NCBI GenBank assembly: GCA_964036665.1
Contig: OZ038529.1
Span: forward strand, 9,532,501-9,596,500
Length of the DNA stretch: 64,000 nucleotides
Direction of reading: 5' to 3'
Source of the DNA: Gordius sp. MW1
Lineage: Eukaryota > Nematomorpha > Gordioida > Gordea > Gordiidae
Part shown: positions 1-13,042 of the stretch, piece after piece
Numbering within the stretch: the stretch's first letter is position 1
Layout: every line of letters begins with the position of its first letter
Notes under the pieces: generated by a model
What the model was told of the DNA's origin: nothing
What the model saw: the letters and a program-made list of their open reading frames with translations, nothing else
Databases searched by the model: none
Translations under genes and position numbers: made by a program

Positions 1-386
1 AATGGCAGCTGGCTCTACAAGGTTTTCCGCGATGTCCAAACACTAGGCCATGATTGAAATTCATTGTTGACCATCATGCAAGACAGGAAACTTAGGAAAG
101 ACTTCTCAAAAAACCAGTTATTGCGGCTCTCTCATTAAGGATCTTCACACGGATTATTCATTTACGACATTATCATTATAGCTTTACATTACTCTCAAGT
201 CAATAGGTATTACATATTTACATGTCATAATTACATTGCATATTAACCATTTTTTTACAGCATACTCACACACGTTATCACTAACGTGGCCTGATGCGCC
301 ATTTGGCGTTAGAAGGGGCTCAATCTTAGATTGCACTAACTAAGCTCTTGGGCGTCTTCGCGGCAAACATACATACCTACATACAT
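1..386 (+). mobile_element. 3' end of a LINE, truncated by the window edge
   Basis: This stretch is almost identical to the last ~380 bases of the LINE at 19857-21314. It shares the end of the reverse-transcriptase reading frame, the 3' UTR and an (ACAT)n tail. The tail here ends near 386 and is followed by unrelated sequence, so it is an independent insertion. The 5' part lies outside the window. Several small differences, including lost bases in the coding part, show it is not functional. Confidence 0.9.
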
Positions 387-1952
387 TAATAAATATGCCT
401 TTTCCTATTACACAGGTCTACAAAAAAATATCCCACAATCCGACCAATAATTTTATAGAGAATTTTGAGCTGAAAAATAATATGTTTTTAGTTTTTATCT
501 ACGATTACCAGCTTTTAAAATATATGAGTTTGAAAGTGCCAAAAATGCCCTTTTTAAGGCTAAATTGCCATGGTTTTTGTAATATTTAGCGAAAAATAGT
601 AATATATTCATGTAGATTAAAGTCTCATCTATAGGTCCATTCTTTTATTTTTTTATATCACCCTTAAACTCAAATTTATACACGTTTGCGTGAACCCCTT
701 CTCCTTATCAAAATTTGTCCCACTATGTCTGGAAAAAGGAGTTCATTAAAGTTGATACTACACATTCGCGAAAATTTGATTATTTCAAAAACTCATTTTT
801 TAAATCATGTTTGTAAAATATGATAAATTAATTTTATTTTAGTGTATAAGTTAGGCGATAAAACAAGTTGAGACATTAATATTTAAAAAAGAAAAATGGG
901 AATTAAGAAAATCATAAGTTTTGCGATATCAATTACATGTTCATAATAATTTAGCATTCTATCAAGTATTTTACTTTTCTGAGTTTAAAAATGCGCAATT
1001 CCAAAATTCAGATATAACTTAAAAGAAATTAATTTAAATGAACGTATGAGATAAATTAATCATACATTTCGATATTAATTATAAAATATTATATAAAATA
1101 GCATCAATTTAAAAGATATGTCTATTATTCAATATAAAATTTAACGTTCAACCCGACCCGGACCCGAGTTTAAAATTTTTCAATCCGAACCCGACCCAAA
1201 GATGGTCTATTAAATCAATTTTGGGAACAATATATTATTATTTATAATATCAAGAATTTGTCAACTTTTCTGCGATGCACTCGTTACTATAGGTGCGACT
1301 TTACAATTGTTCAGCGTATTTTATGGCTGTTTAAATTTTGTAGACATTAAAAAAGGCCTTCTTAACAGCCCTTATATTTGAAATATTCATTCGTTATGAT
1401 AAAGTAAAAATGGGTTTTAAAATAGTAATTTGTTTATTTACAGACGGCAATCCAGGAGATGTTAAAAAAATACTAATATACTATACAACTATATCGAAAT
1501 TATTCAATGAAGACAGGTATAAATAAATGTACAATGACGTCATATTGAGAGGACTTGATAGGTAGGAGTTATGATGAAACTTGAAATGGACTCATCCTTT
1601 ATAAATTACTACTAAATTGTTGGTTGGTCGGGAGATATATTAGGATATGAGCTAAGTAAAATTAAATATCGAATTATTGGTAATTTACTAATAACATACC
1701 GATTTAACTGTTTGCTTGATGAAATCTTTTTTAGGAGTGAGGTCGTGGCTTATATATTTATCGTAAACCTATAGGCATTATATAAAGAAATTACCAAAAT
1801 ATGAATTTCCAAAGTGTTTTCAATGCAATTATTTGCTCCTACCAAATTTCTTAGACTTAATCAATTATAACTAGTTAATTAACAGATTATAGATGAATTG
1901 CAATAAAAAAGTTTCATCAATTTATTGCAAAACTTGATAAAACTAACATCAC
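387..1952. other. AT-rich stretch downstream of the DEK-like gene
   Basis: No convincing gene. This is where the missing last exon of the DEK-like gene should lie, or its last intron. I read the minus strand for the conserved C-terminal end of DEK and did not find it. At 1144-1200 there are CCCGACCCGG-type repeats resembling the subterminal repeats of the hAT at 9136-10222, so that piece is probably a transposon remnant. Confidence 0.5.
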
Positions 1953-4900
1953 CTTTTTGCACACCGTCTTCATGGTTGTTTCCATCAGATCTGCCCCTTC
2001 TAGAATGTCCTGCACGGCCCCCTTGATCTCTTCTTCCTGCGTCACAATGATATAAAAAATGCAAGAATTAAAATGGGGGAATAAATTAAATCTTACCGTA
2101 GGATAAGAATTAATATCCAGGTTAGGTGCTTCCTTACCATTTGTTTGATCAGTCGTTTCGTCGGCAGCCTCCTTTTCATCGTGTTTAATCTCATCTTTTG
2201 TCGCTTTCTAATTAAATATCATGCAAGAAAACGATGAATAAATACATAAGGGTGATTTCTCTCAATTTTGTGGAAAAAGAAGTTCTCTAATCTCGTAGAA
2301 TAAAGCAAAGTCAGATCAATGATTAAATTGGAAATACAATTTGCTTTTATATATAATTTGGTAGCATCCACAAACTACCGAGAGTGATGCGAGAGCGATA
2401 ATAATACCTTTTTCTTGCTCTTTTTTTCGGGAACCTTATATTCGGGTTCGGAAAGGGGTTGTTCTTCATTCCCTTCTTCATCTTCTGTGTCCGTGTAGAT
2501 AACTTTCGCAGACGTAGCACCTCCTCCTTTCGCCTTAGCGGAGGAATCATCGGCTTTGTTGCCTTTCTTTGGGGTAGCCTTAGGAGCTCTACCCCTTTTC
2601 TTTCCACTGGCCGGTGTTTTAGCAACTTTGAAATCCTTCTTTTTATGCGTCGCTTTCTTGCGTTTTTTGGAAACTTTAAAATATGTTTATAGATAATATC
2701 AGTACGCCGAATCACATATATATATAATTATAGATAAAGCGAAAGTTAAAGCTTGATACGCAATTTATCATAAAAAATTTACCCATAGAGTCTCAACAAA
2801 CGCAGATAGATTCCCGAAAAATAAACATTTAGATAAAAATAATTTGGGCAATATTCTTGGCCCCCTTTCTAACCTATAACCAAAAACATAATGATGAATT
2901 CTAAATTTATAACAATTATCCATGATTCACACAATACTTAGGGGAAGGGCTTCCCGATGTTATTATTTAAAATTATTATACAACACAGGTATAAAAAGAC
3001 GTAGGTTTCGTTTAGTGGACCTTTAGTTCAACTAAGACTAATGGCCGACTTAACAAAAACAGACCGAAATCATTTGGCCTGATTCTCACATTTCGACTAA
3101 GACAAGGGGTCGACTAAAAAACAAACCAAAAGCCTTAGGTCTGTTTATGTTTAGTCATCTAGCACAAAATCCAAGTCTTTTCACAACACTAAAACCCAGA
3201 GTGTTTCATAGCTAATTTCCTTCCCTTACCAGTCGGCTCGGAAAAATCATCGTCTTGATCGTCATCAGGCTCACTGGGCTCCTCCTCTTCCGATTCTTCC
3301 TCCTCCTTGTCTTCTTCTGATTCTATGGTTTTCTCTTTCTTACTACCACCTTTTGGTCTTCCCTTCTTTTTAGTTCCTTCCGAAGCTTCTGGCTCGGTCG
3401 GTGTTTTTTCTTCCTCATCTTCCTCGGAAGTGGTGTCGTCTTGATCCGACCTCAAGGCTATGGTATCGTGCGCGGCAGCTGCCTTTTTCTTCTTCTTAAC
3501 AGAGCTTTCTTTACCACCACCGACCAACTTTGAACCACCCTTTTTAGGACTAATGCTCCCCGAAGAAGTTTCTAAAAAGAGATAAAGAGAATTGGTTCAG
3601 GGGAATGTAAGTTAAAATTCGGCACATTGCTAGCACGAATAGATTAATAAGGCGTAGGCGATTATAAAATATTACACGTGTTATATTACTTATAGGTTAA
3701 TATTTAATAAATCAAATTAGAGCGCCAGGTTCAATTGTTTCAAAGGTTTGAGTTAGAATAAGGTTTACTAAAAAAGTTACAATGTCATCCGTTAACCCAT
3801 TACAAGAAAACCAAAAACCGGGAGAAAAATTTTTAGTAAGACAGTAAAATTCTATAAATTTGAAATGAGAAATAGTTTGACTAATGAGTCCTAAGAAATA
3901 TAATATTTTAAGCAAAATGCCCAACCATATTTTACTTTTTTTCTTCTCCATCTTTTCAGATGATTCAGGTTTCATCAAATATTCCATAAGGCGAGGAATG
4001 ATATCTTCTTTGCCAGACCCTTTGGGAATGACCAAAATGTTACAGATATCTTTTAGATTTGTCACTGTGAGCCTATAAACATTCAATTAATTACAAATTT
4101 TATGTGTAATTTTACTTATTAAGAACTTCAAGTTTTTTCTTGTAATCTTCAGAATCATCAGAAAATTCAAATCCATTGAATTTTCTAATATGCTTTCGCA
4201 AGAGAGTGACCTGAAGATGGAGTGTATTTTATATAATTGTTAAAAACAATAACATTACTGTTTGACATAACCATAACCAAATAAAAAACAAAGCAAGATA
4301 ACATAGGTTGCATTTATTCACATAGAATAAAACTCACACACATTAAAGTTATACCCAAAAGCAATACAAGTCACCTTACACCTAATTGATCAAATTAAAC
4401 CTTGTGTATATGAAGATATGGTCATTCAAATAAAAAAATATAGCACACATAATTCAGAATTTAACTTAAATTTGTCAATTCTGAACATAAGCCCTAAATT
4501 AATTAAATCTTTAATTGTGTGCTGAAGGTTTATAGCATATGAGCTAAAAATGCATAATTTAATGCTGATATTGATCAGATAAGAATTTGAAGGTATAAAA
4601 ATGTTTAATTAACACTCATAGATATGAATATGGCAAAATATTCAATTTTTACATAAAAAACATAATGCATATTAGAAGGTATAATTAATATTGGCAATAA
4701 ATCTTTTTTAATGTACCTGGCCTAAAGTACCAAAAAGAATTTTATGTAGAATCTTCAACTCTTCAGGTTTTGCCTTAGCTATCCTCTTTTCAACTAAATG
4801 CATATATATGATGAAGATAATTATAAATAAATACCCTCTCCACATTGTCCTAATTCAGTTCCTAAACCTTTGGATAAAGAAATTGGCTGTTTTTTCTGAC

Positions 4901-5578
4901 TGCTAGTGACAGGCATAATTAAACGTTCTATAGTTTTTCTCTCTCTTTTACCCGTCAATTCAAGAGGTTGATCAAGTAAGGCTTATATTAAATATAATAA
5001 TGCATTCTTTTATTTACCTTTAGATTCTGAAGGTGGATGATCTTTTGTTTTCTTAATTTTTTGTGGTGTTTGTAATGCAGATTTAGAGTTTTCTTTCTCC
5101 AAGTGAGTTACGGTGTTGGCTATTTCCTCATTTTCTGTAGAGGGTGTTACCAAATCTTCTTTTTGTAGTTTGGCATCATCAACTTCATCATTTATGTCTT
5201 TAGGCACAGTTTTCACTGTATCCGCGTCCGTTTCTTTAATGGGGGAGAGTTTAGCATTAGAGTGTAGATGGGATGCATCTTCATGGTTGGTATGATTTTC
5301 CTTAGCTGGCGAGTGACGTAATGATTGGAGCACTTCCTTAGGCGGAGGCTCTAATTTATCGTACAAAACTCCATCTTTGACATCTTAATTCAAGATAATA
5401 TGTTTATTTTATTAGATAACCATTAATATTAATGCAAAAAGTAACAGTAGTATACATTACCTCCATCTTTATTTATATGATTTGGTATAGTATGAACCTA
5501 AATTATAATAACTAATAAGAAAATGTATGTTTAAATTACATTATTTGATAAAACTATAATTTCATCTCCCTCAGCCAT
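1953..5578 (-). CDS. DEK: DEK-like chromatin protein, eleven exons, last exon missing
   Basis: Exons (minus): 5578-5540, 5497-5461, 5383-5018, 4981-4835, 4793-4717, 4210-4116, 4072-3936, 3571-3230, 2673-2408, 2207-2097, 2036-1953. All junctions are GT-AG and the phases join without a break, giving 567 codons. The start is the ATG at 5578 (MAEGDEIIVL). Exon 4 carries the conserved GKRERKTIERL segment. Exons 5-7 form the SAP-type DNA-binding region (LHKILFGTLGQ, then LVIPKGSGKEDIIPRLMEYL). Exons 8-10 are long acidic and lysine-rich tracts with SEEEE and KKRGRAP motifs, typical of the DEK tail. The last two recovered exons enter the C-terminal DEK domain (EEIKGAVQDILEGADL, TTMKTVCKK). DEK proteins bind structured DNA and histones in the nucleus. 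The remaining part of the C-terminal domain should begin in phase 0 below 1953 but was not found. Family assignment is firm; the 3' end is open. Confidence 0.9.
2995..3175. repeat. Short intronic repeat with GTCGACTAA motifs
   Basis: In the intron between DEK exons 8 and 9. It contains GTCGACTAA, AACAGACC and GGTCTGTTTATGTTTAGTC. The last motif recurs in inverted orientation near 29370-29395 in the ZNF800-like gene's intron. It is probably a small dispersed repeat family; no target duplication was seen. Confidence 0.45.
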
Positions 5579-5598
5579 TCAAATCTTATGTTTGTAAA

Positions 5599-5709
5599 AT
5601 GGCGAATAAGCGCTTTTTTAGAGACTCAGAGTATCCTCCTGGAAACGTATTTTTTATCTTTAATTTGTTGTTTCGGTTATTGAATTTGTGGATAAAAGAA
5701 GAATTCTAA
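5599..5709 (+). CDS. Candidate first exon of a divergent gene
   Basis: A 36-codon open frame starts 20 bases from the DEK start codon, on the opposite strand, in a good context (AAAATGG). The first 16 codons (MANKRFFRDSEYPPGN) look protein-like. They are followed by a possible GT donor (AAC|GTATTT) and then hydrophobic AT-rich codons. It could be the first exon of a gene sharing a bidirectional promoter with DEK. No later exon was found to the right, so this is a weak call. Confidence 0.2.
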   Translation: MANKRFFRDSEYPPGNVFFIFNLLFRLLNLWIKEEF

Positions 5710-6029
5710 AATTAAAATAAATACAAATAAAAGGGTATTTTAAGGGGTTTCACCTAAAGGAATAAATTTTTTACATGCAAAATTTATCTCAAGTTATTAT
5801 TTTATAACAAAGGAACACAAATGCACGAGATTATGTTTATACATAAATTGTAAACATCTTTGCCTAGGTTCTATAATCCAAAGTAATGTATATAGACTCG
5901 GTAAAGTTTCTTTGCGCCTCAATAGAATCCTAAAAAAACAAAAATAACTTTTCAAAATATGTATGGTTAATAGTTAGAATAAGCAATATTCACATCTCCC
6001 TAAGGATTTAAATGAAAGGTACGAACATA

Positions 6030-6126
6030 CAAAAACCCTTAAAATTAAAAAAATTTATATTTTTCCCCTCCATAATTAAACTTTTAAACGTTTTGCCCCC
6101 CCCTAATCCTAAACTGGCTACGCCCA
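6030..6126. mobile_element. Right-hand end of a CATGGGCGTAGCC-type MITE
   Basis: It ends in GGCTACGCCCATG after a poly-C run and an AACCCTTAAAATTAAAAAA segment. These are shared with the complete copies at 38298-38588 and 57325-57484. Only one end is present, so it is a truncated copy. Confidence 0.75.
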
Positions 6127-7078
6127 TGTCCACTCTTTATAGCTATAGATGAGACATTTATATGTACATCATTGGACAAATTCAGGGTATCATCTAGAAA
6201 ATATTAATCAGATGAATTAAAGCTTTTGCATCTACAGAATAGGATAAATAATCATTAATGATATTAATTTTAATAGTCAATTAAGTTTTGATATGCATAT
6301 ATTTTGCCTATATATGCTGAAGTAACAACTTACAAAATTAACCATAATATTTATTAACAATTTTAATAAATGTGAAATCTAATATATTAAACTAATTGCT
6401 TAGTTAGCTAATTACTAGCCTTACGAGCGTCAATGTTCAATAAAGTATTTTTTCAAATTTTTTTTAATAATATTAGGAAATATTCTAAGGGTGGGGAATA
6501 AGCTTTTTGTAAAAAATTTAAAAAATGACATGTATATAATATCTATCCAGGTGTTTATAAGTGTCTTTAAATCTTTTATGCAACTAAACTATAATAATTT
6601 AACCCATTTAATTTATTTCTTAATCAAATTTTTTCTCCCTCCCCCTTAGTTACCCGCCTGTGCGTGAGGGGCTAAGAGTAAGCACTTGGAGTCAATTACC
6701 CACATATGCCTGAGCTAAAATATAAGTTAGTAAACAAATTTGATATGCGCATATGCTAACTTTTTTTAAATCTACTTGCGGTATAATAAGGCTCTCCATT
6801 CACGCCCCTGCATATTATATGCGCATGGAACATAGGTGGATAGGCGACAATATGCTTTACTAATTAATTTAAAGCGGAAGAATGTGCTTTTCAATTAAAA
6901 ATAATAATCTAAAGTGGACTAATATTCTTAGGATTTTTTATGCACCTTAATTTATAAAATTGATATATTGGCATTGATAGAATTAAGTTTATGGAACAGT
7001 GTTGTATACTGGAGTATACACGTCTTTTCATACACGTCTTTTCCTTTATTTAATTTTTATTACGTGTGTGATACTTTA

Positions 7079-7093
7079 CCCCCCCCCCCCCCC
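7079..7093. repeat. Poly-C run of 15
   Basis: Fifteen consecutive C residues followed by ACACACGCGC. Such runs elsewhere in the window belong to the CATGGGCG MITE family; here no MITE terminus is visible. Confidence 0.85.
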
Positions 7094-8880
7094 ACACACG
7101 CGCTTATACGTATTTGTTATTTCTTCCCCATTGATCAACATGAACACGCTCAGTGATTTTTGATATACGCGTGTGATCGTATTGATAATTTTGATATCGT
7201 ACATTATTATAATTATTATAGTTTTTCCGTCTTAGTTTGAATAAAACATGTACTAAAGTCGATAAAAGCACTTTATATTGACGCGATGGAGACGTGTAAT
7301 CTTGTTGTCCACCGCCGGGGCATCACCCAATTTATTCTGTAGATTCATTTTAATTGCCTTATGATCGCCCCAATAATATTCCCCTATCCTTCCTCGATAA
7401 TTATTCCTGATGATTCTCCTTCATTCAATCCTCTTTTTAGTATTTAAATCGTATTCTCCAGGAATACGATAAACAAATATATATATATATACGTTAAAGA
7501 TAAACATATAATTTAAATTAGAAATTGGTTAATAAATTGCGGGTTTTCGATAATAATCAGAAGATAATAATAACCCCTTTCAGGAGTGCCGCAATTAAAT
7601 AAGAAATACTCTCTAAGCGCCATCTATAGGCAATTAGAGACTAATTTTTTAGCATGTCATTTGAAAATGAATTTAAACCTTATACATTTCAAAAAATCTA
7701 ATTAAGACACTTGTAACTTGGTTGAAAAAATAAATTTTATAACATAGCATCTTCCTCTTCTTTATCATGTTCTAGGTCTTACAGTTATGGGGTTTGTTTT
7801 TATAATTTTCATGCAACATGATAGGGTAAGCATCATGTTCTAATTTATCTTCTTAGTTTTCATAACTTTGTCTACGGTCGTCATCATTCGTCTCCCTTCT
7901 TATTATATGCCCATATCATCTTAGCCACCTTTGGTTAATCACATAGATTGAATACTCATTTTTGCCCTGAGACTGTCATTTGTCATATATTCGAGCTTAG
8001 TGCAGCTTTACAGTATTATTCTCATTCCGCGGCTTATGATAACTTTTCATACGTGGCGTTTAATGCACATGTTTCGCTTCCATAAAGAACTAGTCTTCGA
8101 TTGATTTGTAAGCATTGCTTTTCAACCACATTGTCATCTTCTTGTGACACATTACACTAGATATATTTCGCCATTTAAGCCATCCTTTTAAAATCCGTAC
8201 ATTGATTTTTTGCGCATCTCCCCATTGATTTAGCATTGAACCAAGGTACGAAAACCTGTCTATTTTTGGGTAATTTAGATGGTCATCTAGTGATGGTCTG
8301 TAACGTTTATCTCCAAGTATATTGCTTCTCGATTGCTGACCTTTAAGCCATAAACAATTAAGCGCTTTGACGACTTTTTGAATACTTTTTCTTTAGTCTC
8401 TTCGCATAGTATTGTATCTTCGGCATATAGCATACACAAAAATAACTTTCGAATGTCTCTCTTTATCGTGTCCATTATATGTTTAATAAAAGTGAAATTA
8501 AAGCAGACCCTTGATTTAATTTAATTTTAACCTGAAAAGGTTTAGGATTACTACCGCACGATATTAAGGCTTCAAAATTTCCGTAAGTCGTACATATGTG
8601 TGAGAGTTATTTTGTTTTCTCAAGCAGGACCACATCAAATCGCTAGGGTTTGTCATAAGCTTTCTCCTAGTCGATAAAGACCATAATTTCTTCTCTTTTC
8701 CCCATATTTGTATATCATTAGTCTTAGTGCGAAGATCGAATCGATTGTGAATTGGACCACAAAGCCAAATAGGTTAACCGATATTTCCACCTAACACTTG
8801 TTAGTAAGATCCTTTTCATAAATGTGGTGTACGTACCACATTAATAGTTTATATTGTAATATATGTACCACTTAAGTAAG

Positions 8881-8986
8881 TTTTAATCACGTCAATATTT
8901 TACTTAATGGGCCGGCTCTGACACTCAAAGCTGTTTTAATCACGTCAATATTTTACTTAATGGGCCGGCTCTGACACTCAAAGCTG
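8881..8986. repeat. Tandem duplication, two 53-base units
   Basis: The units 8881-8933 and 8934-8986 are identical by eye, each containing ACTTAATGGGCCGGCTCTGA. Perfect identity suggests a recent local duplication. Confidence 0.9.
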
Positions 8987-9135
8987 TAGGCCATACTATA
9001 TATAGTTTAAAGAAAGACGCGTATTTTGCGGATATATCGATAATTTTAATTAATCTGGTTTTTATACAAGCCCGTCCAGACCTTTGATCGTTCGACCATG
9101 GCCGCCACACAGGGTGAGAAGAGCGATAACTATAT

Positions 9136-10222
9136 TAGAGATCTGCACGGGCAGGCCCGGCCCGCGGACGGGCCTAAAAGCCCAGCCTGCGGGCGGGTAC
9201 GAACGGGCTTTGTATCATAAAAATTTTAACGGGCCGGGTCCGGACGGGCTGAACATTTAATGGAACGGGCACGGGCTGGCCTGACATTTTATAAATGGGC
9301 TTGAACGGACTAGAGATTATATAAACGGTAATAGAATTACAAAGGTCCCTAAAAGTTAGACAATTATATAAATATATGATTTTTATTAAATATACAGATT
9401 ATTAATTGCTTAATGTTTTTAACCTCTAATTTTTGTATACCCTTCAGCATTCATACTTTTTTAAGCGCTAAATTTGTCTTAAAAACTTTTTTATTCTATT
9501 TGCTATAGATTTTCGTTTACATAATCTAAGATTAGAATTTCGTATCTTCTTTTATAAGTAAGTTCAATTACTTAGTTACACAATGCACCAAAATTTTTGT
9601 TTTTTATTTTATCACAAATTTTACTGGTATAATTATTATTGGGGTCTTATAATTTAATAAATATTTTTTGTTCTAATTTAAACCTTAGGTGTATTAACTT
9701 ATATAAATTAATCAAATCGATGTAAACTGTTTATTGAAAGTTCAATATTCTCATGTAATTTTATTAAAGTATTTTAATTTATTGGTAATACTGAATTCTA
9801 ACTTCTTAAATCTGTTAACTTAAATTAGTCAAATAAAAGTAAATTGTTGAAATATTCTGCTGTAATTTTTTAAAGTAATTTAATGGTAGTGATGATTTAT
9901 TATTTTTACATAATAATTATTGATGTTTTTTTTATGAATATGTCATAAAATAAAATTTTGTGAAATTTTTGATGGGGCCGGGCGCGGAGTCCTTTTAAAA
10001 AAATTTAAACGGACTTGGGCGGGCCTGACGTTTTTTTAAACGGGTACGAACGGGCCTGAAAAATAGACCGACGGGCTTGGACGGGCCTAAAAAATTTACG
10101 GACGGGCTCGGACGGGCCTGCAGTGTTGAGAAAAAATTACGGGCGGGCTTGTACGGGCCTTGAAGTCTTGAAAACGGGTACGGGCGGCCGACCTTCTAAA
10201 AACCGCCCGTTGCAGATCTCTA
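9136..10222. mobile_element. Non-autonomous hAT element with perfect 8-bp TSD
   Basis: The ends are TAGAGATCTGCACGGGC on the left and, inverted, TAGAGATCTGCAACGGGC on the right. They are flanked by a perfect 8-bp duplication AACTATAT (9128-9135 and 10223-10230). An 8-bp duplication with a TAG-type terminus is typical of hAT elements. Both subterminal regions are dense in GGGC/ACGGGC repeats, which in hAT elements commonly serve as transposase-binding sites. No transposase frame is present (1,087 bp). Confidence 0.9.
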
Positions 10223-11352
10223 AACTATATACAAAATCGTTTATTGTATATTAACAACAATTATTGTCATATCATCCCACTTCCCCACCTACTTGTAATT
10301 ACTCGTTCTAGGAAACACTATTTGTAAAATTTAATTTAATCAAATATGCTATTTTTGAAGTAAAATTTATTAAAGTTCGCTATTCGTGGTCCTTTCTTTT
10401 TCCTCCATAATTCACCCTCGGCTTCCTTAAAAAGTTTTAAGCAGTAGCAAATTAGCTTGATACCTTTGTAATTGCCACATTCGGGCTAGTCTACTGTGCC
10501 TTTGAATAAGGGTATAATCGTGCTTGCTCTCCATTGATTAGCTTATACCTATATTGTTTAAAAGGTTCGCCATGATCGTGACTCTTACTTCATAGCATCC
10601 GAGCAATGCTTCCATAGGTATTTCATTTGGGCCATTAGCTTTTCCTTTTTGCATCTTGTTCATTTGTTTCCTAACTTCATCCTCCTAAAAGAGTTCAACC
10701 ATACTTATGTTTGGCTCAATATCGGGAAGAGAATCTTTGTCATTTGCAATATTTCTTAAGTTTCTTAAAATCTCTCCACCTTCCCAACTCTTCCTTCAAG
10801 TAAAATAAGGTTTGACCCTTCTCGTTTACGACTATTTTAAGAACTCCAACATCGCGACTTTTCTTCTCCCTTATCTTGGCCAATTTGTACATAGGCCTAT
10901 CGCCCCTTTTATGATCCAGTTTGTTTGCTAAGTCGGTGTGCGCGGCATTCTTCGCTTTTGCAACGGCCTTTATTGCGGCCCTCTTTGCGTCTTATATTCT
11001 TGATTCCTCCGACTTTTTTGATTTATGCCACCGTCTATATAAATATTTCTTTCTTTCGATTAAATCCCTAACCGATTGATCCCACCACCATAGTTCCCTT
11101 TTCATAGCTTTGCTTCCTTTAATCTGTCCTAGAACTCAAATCGTTGTTGCTTTTATGTCCTCAGTTAGCGTTTTCCAATCACTTCCTTGCACCCAAGAGT
11201 GAGAAGGCTTTTGATATTTTTCATTCGTCGTTTGAGGTTCATAGACATTTCTTCTTTTGGGAAATACTTTTCTGTCAAGATCCATAACAAGGGGAAGATG
11301 TTGGCAGCCAATTCTTCTCTGGGTATTACTTTGCAATCCTTGATACTCCATT

Positions 11353-11628
11353 ATAAATATATTAGGAATAATAGTATGAAGGAATAAAAAGAATAAGAAG
11401 GATAATTATAATGAATCTTTATTAAATAATAGGGCCAGGGGTAGACATTTATGCAGACAAAAGAATAAATAAAATAATAAAATCACTGGTTTATACAAAC
11501 TCGGCTTTTGCTTACAATATTAAAATATATAATCATAGCAGTAATACAATCTGTAGAAAATGTTATACAAATAAAAGTTATACTAAATTAAATTATTCTT
11601 CTTTCACGTATTCACATATACGACACTC
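11353..11628. other. Small insertion in the old RTE endonuclease region
   Basis: Relative to the RTE at 39692-42729, about 275 AT-rich bases are inserted between CTCCAT and ATAAGTCC. The flanks CTCCATTA and CTCTATAA may be a decayed 8-bp duplication. No clear terminal inverted repeats were seen. Confidence 0.45.
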
Positions 11629-12693
11629 TATAAGTCCTTTCGCCCTATGAGTACATAGTCAATCTGATTAAAATGCTTCCCACTTCTATAAGTCAAAACA
11701 TGATTTTCGCGTTTTGAAAATTGATGTTGATCGTTATGTCCTATGCTTGTGATACTTGGAGAAATTCTTCCCCTTCTTTGTTTTTCAGACCATGCCCATA
11801 GCCTCCATGATTGCTTTCACACCGGAGGCGATTTTTACTAAGTGGGTGTTCGAGTCCACCACAATAGTTAGCTTTTTTCCTGTCCTATTCTGTTCTGTGT
11901 ATTTCCGAAGAATATGTCTTTCTCTGTTTTCATATTAAAGGTCAGATCTAGTGATGCGGAAAAACCAAAAAAATTCTCGGTCGCGAGAATTGAAAAAATT
12001 GATCCGAGATCGAGACGAGAATTTTGGATGTCGAGACGACACAATACGAGATTTCGGCGAGATCTCGAATTTTTATTCATCATTGTATTTTAGTAATATA
12101 TTGCGTAGTTTTAGTTGCATGATTTACATTTAAGGTATTAAAATAAAACAATATGGTAGGAATATATTTGATATTAAAATACCGCCTAAGTGTTGTAAAT
12201 ATGATCTATTTTCGCATAAAGTTAAAATTTGGCAATTACATTCATTTACATAAGTCTGGCTGGCCCTTAGGGTATGTGAATAATTTAATAATATTTTTAA
12301 ACCTTAGACTTTAGATGAGTATTGATTGGATTCGCACTTTCTCATCCTGCATGATGCTGTAATTACAAATTGGTGGTCAATTAGTTTAAATAATTATACA
12401 AGTTAAGCTAAGGTGGCTCGAGATTTTTTGAGCACCCTAGCGTGATTTGTTCCTGTCTAAATTTAAAAGTATAATTGATTATTCGATGACACCCTAATAG
12501 ATTAAATCTTGAGTTTCCTAGAGGTTTCATCCTTCAACTAATAGTATACCTCCCAAAATTTTGAACCTTTATAAGCGCTCCTGCTCATCTCGATTATAAG
12601 GCAGCTCAACTACGCTCATGCAAAGCATGCTTATAACTAGTTCATTTTATATTTAATCATGTTATAAACGCTTTATAGGCTGCAAAAACTTAT

Positions 12694-12805
12694 ATTAAGC
12701 ATATAATATATAAAGATTAACTTTTTTATTGCTGCATATATATTTTTTTTTCATTAAGCATATAATATATGAAGTTCAAATTTTTTATTGCTGCCTATAT
12801 ATTTT
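12694..12805. repeat. Two imperfect ~61-base tandem units
   Basis: TTAAGCATATAATATA followed by TTTTTTATTGCTGC occurs twice (from 12694 and from 12755) with a few differences. It lies inside the hAT-like element. Confidence 0.8.
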
Positions 12806-13042
12806 CTTTCATAGGTTAGATTAAATGCTTTAAAATAAGTTAATATGCATTTACAATATTTTTTATTGTTATATATAATAGATTTACCTATATAATAATG
12901 TTTAAATTATAATTTTTATGCAGTATTTAATATCATAGATTAATACTTTGTATTTATATATACGTTTAAGTTCGTTGTTCCTAGTGTAATATACTGGTGT
13001 TTTTTATCATCACATGTTTTAGTTGATTTTTGCATATTAATA

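Larger units (their letters stand above)
5710..7749. other. AT-rich intergenic region
   Basis: No gene seen. It contains a MITE end (6030-6126), a 15-base poly-C run (7079-7093) followed by CA repeats, and scattered short AT repeats. Nothing else can be supported. Confidence 0.5.
8822..10378. other. Insertion of unknown family interrupting the old RTE
   Basis: The RTE homology stops at about 8821 and resumes at about 10379-10430. The insert starts with an inverted motif (GTGGTGTAC/GTACCAC near 8831). It holds a 53-base tandem duplication and a GC-richer patch (9085-9125), and was then hit by a hAT at 9136. The true ends and family are not clear. Confidence 0.5.

Noticed and set aside
395..828. 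Plus-strand frames of 64 codons (395-589) and about 33 codons (727-828)
   Set aside because: No recognisable domain, AT-driven codon use, no supporting splice sites. KKEFIK in another frame near 738 resembles DEK but is on the wrong strand.
2347..2715. 122-codon basic frame on the minus strand
   Set aside because: It overlaps DEK exon 9 (2673-2408) in another frame; the exon frame with correct splice phases is the real one.
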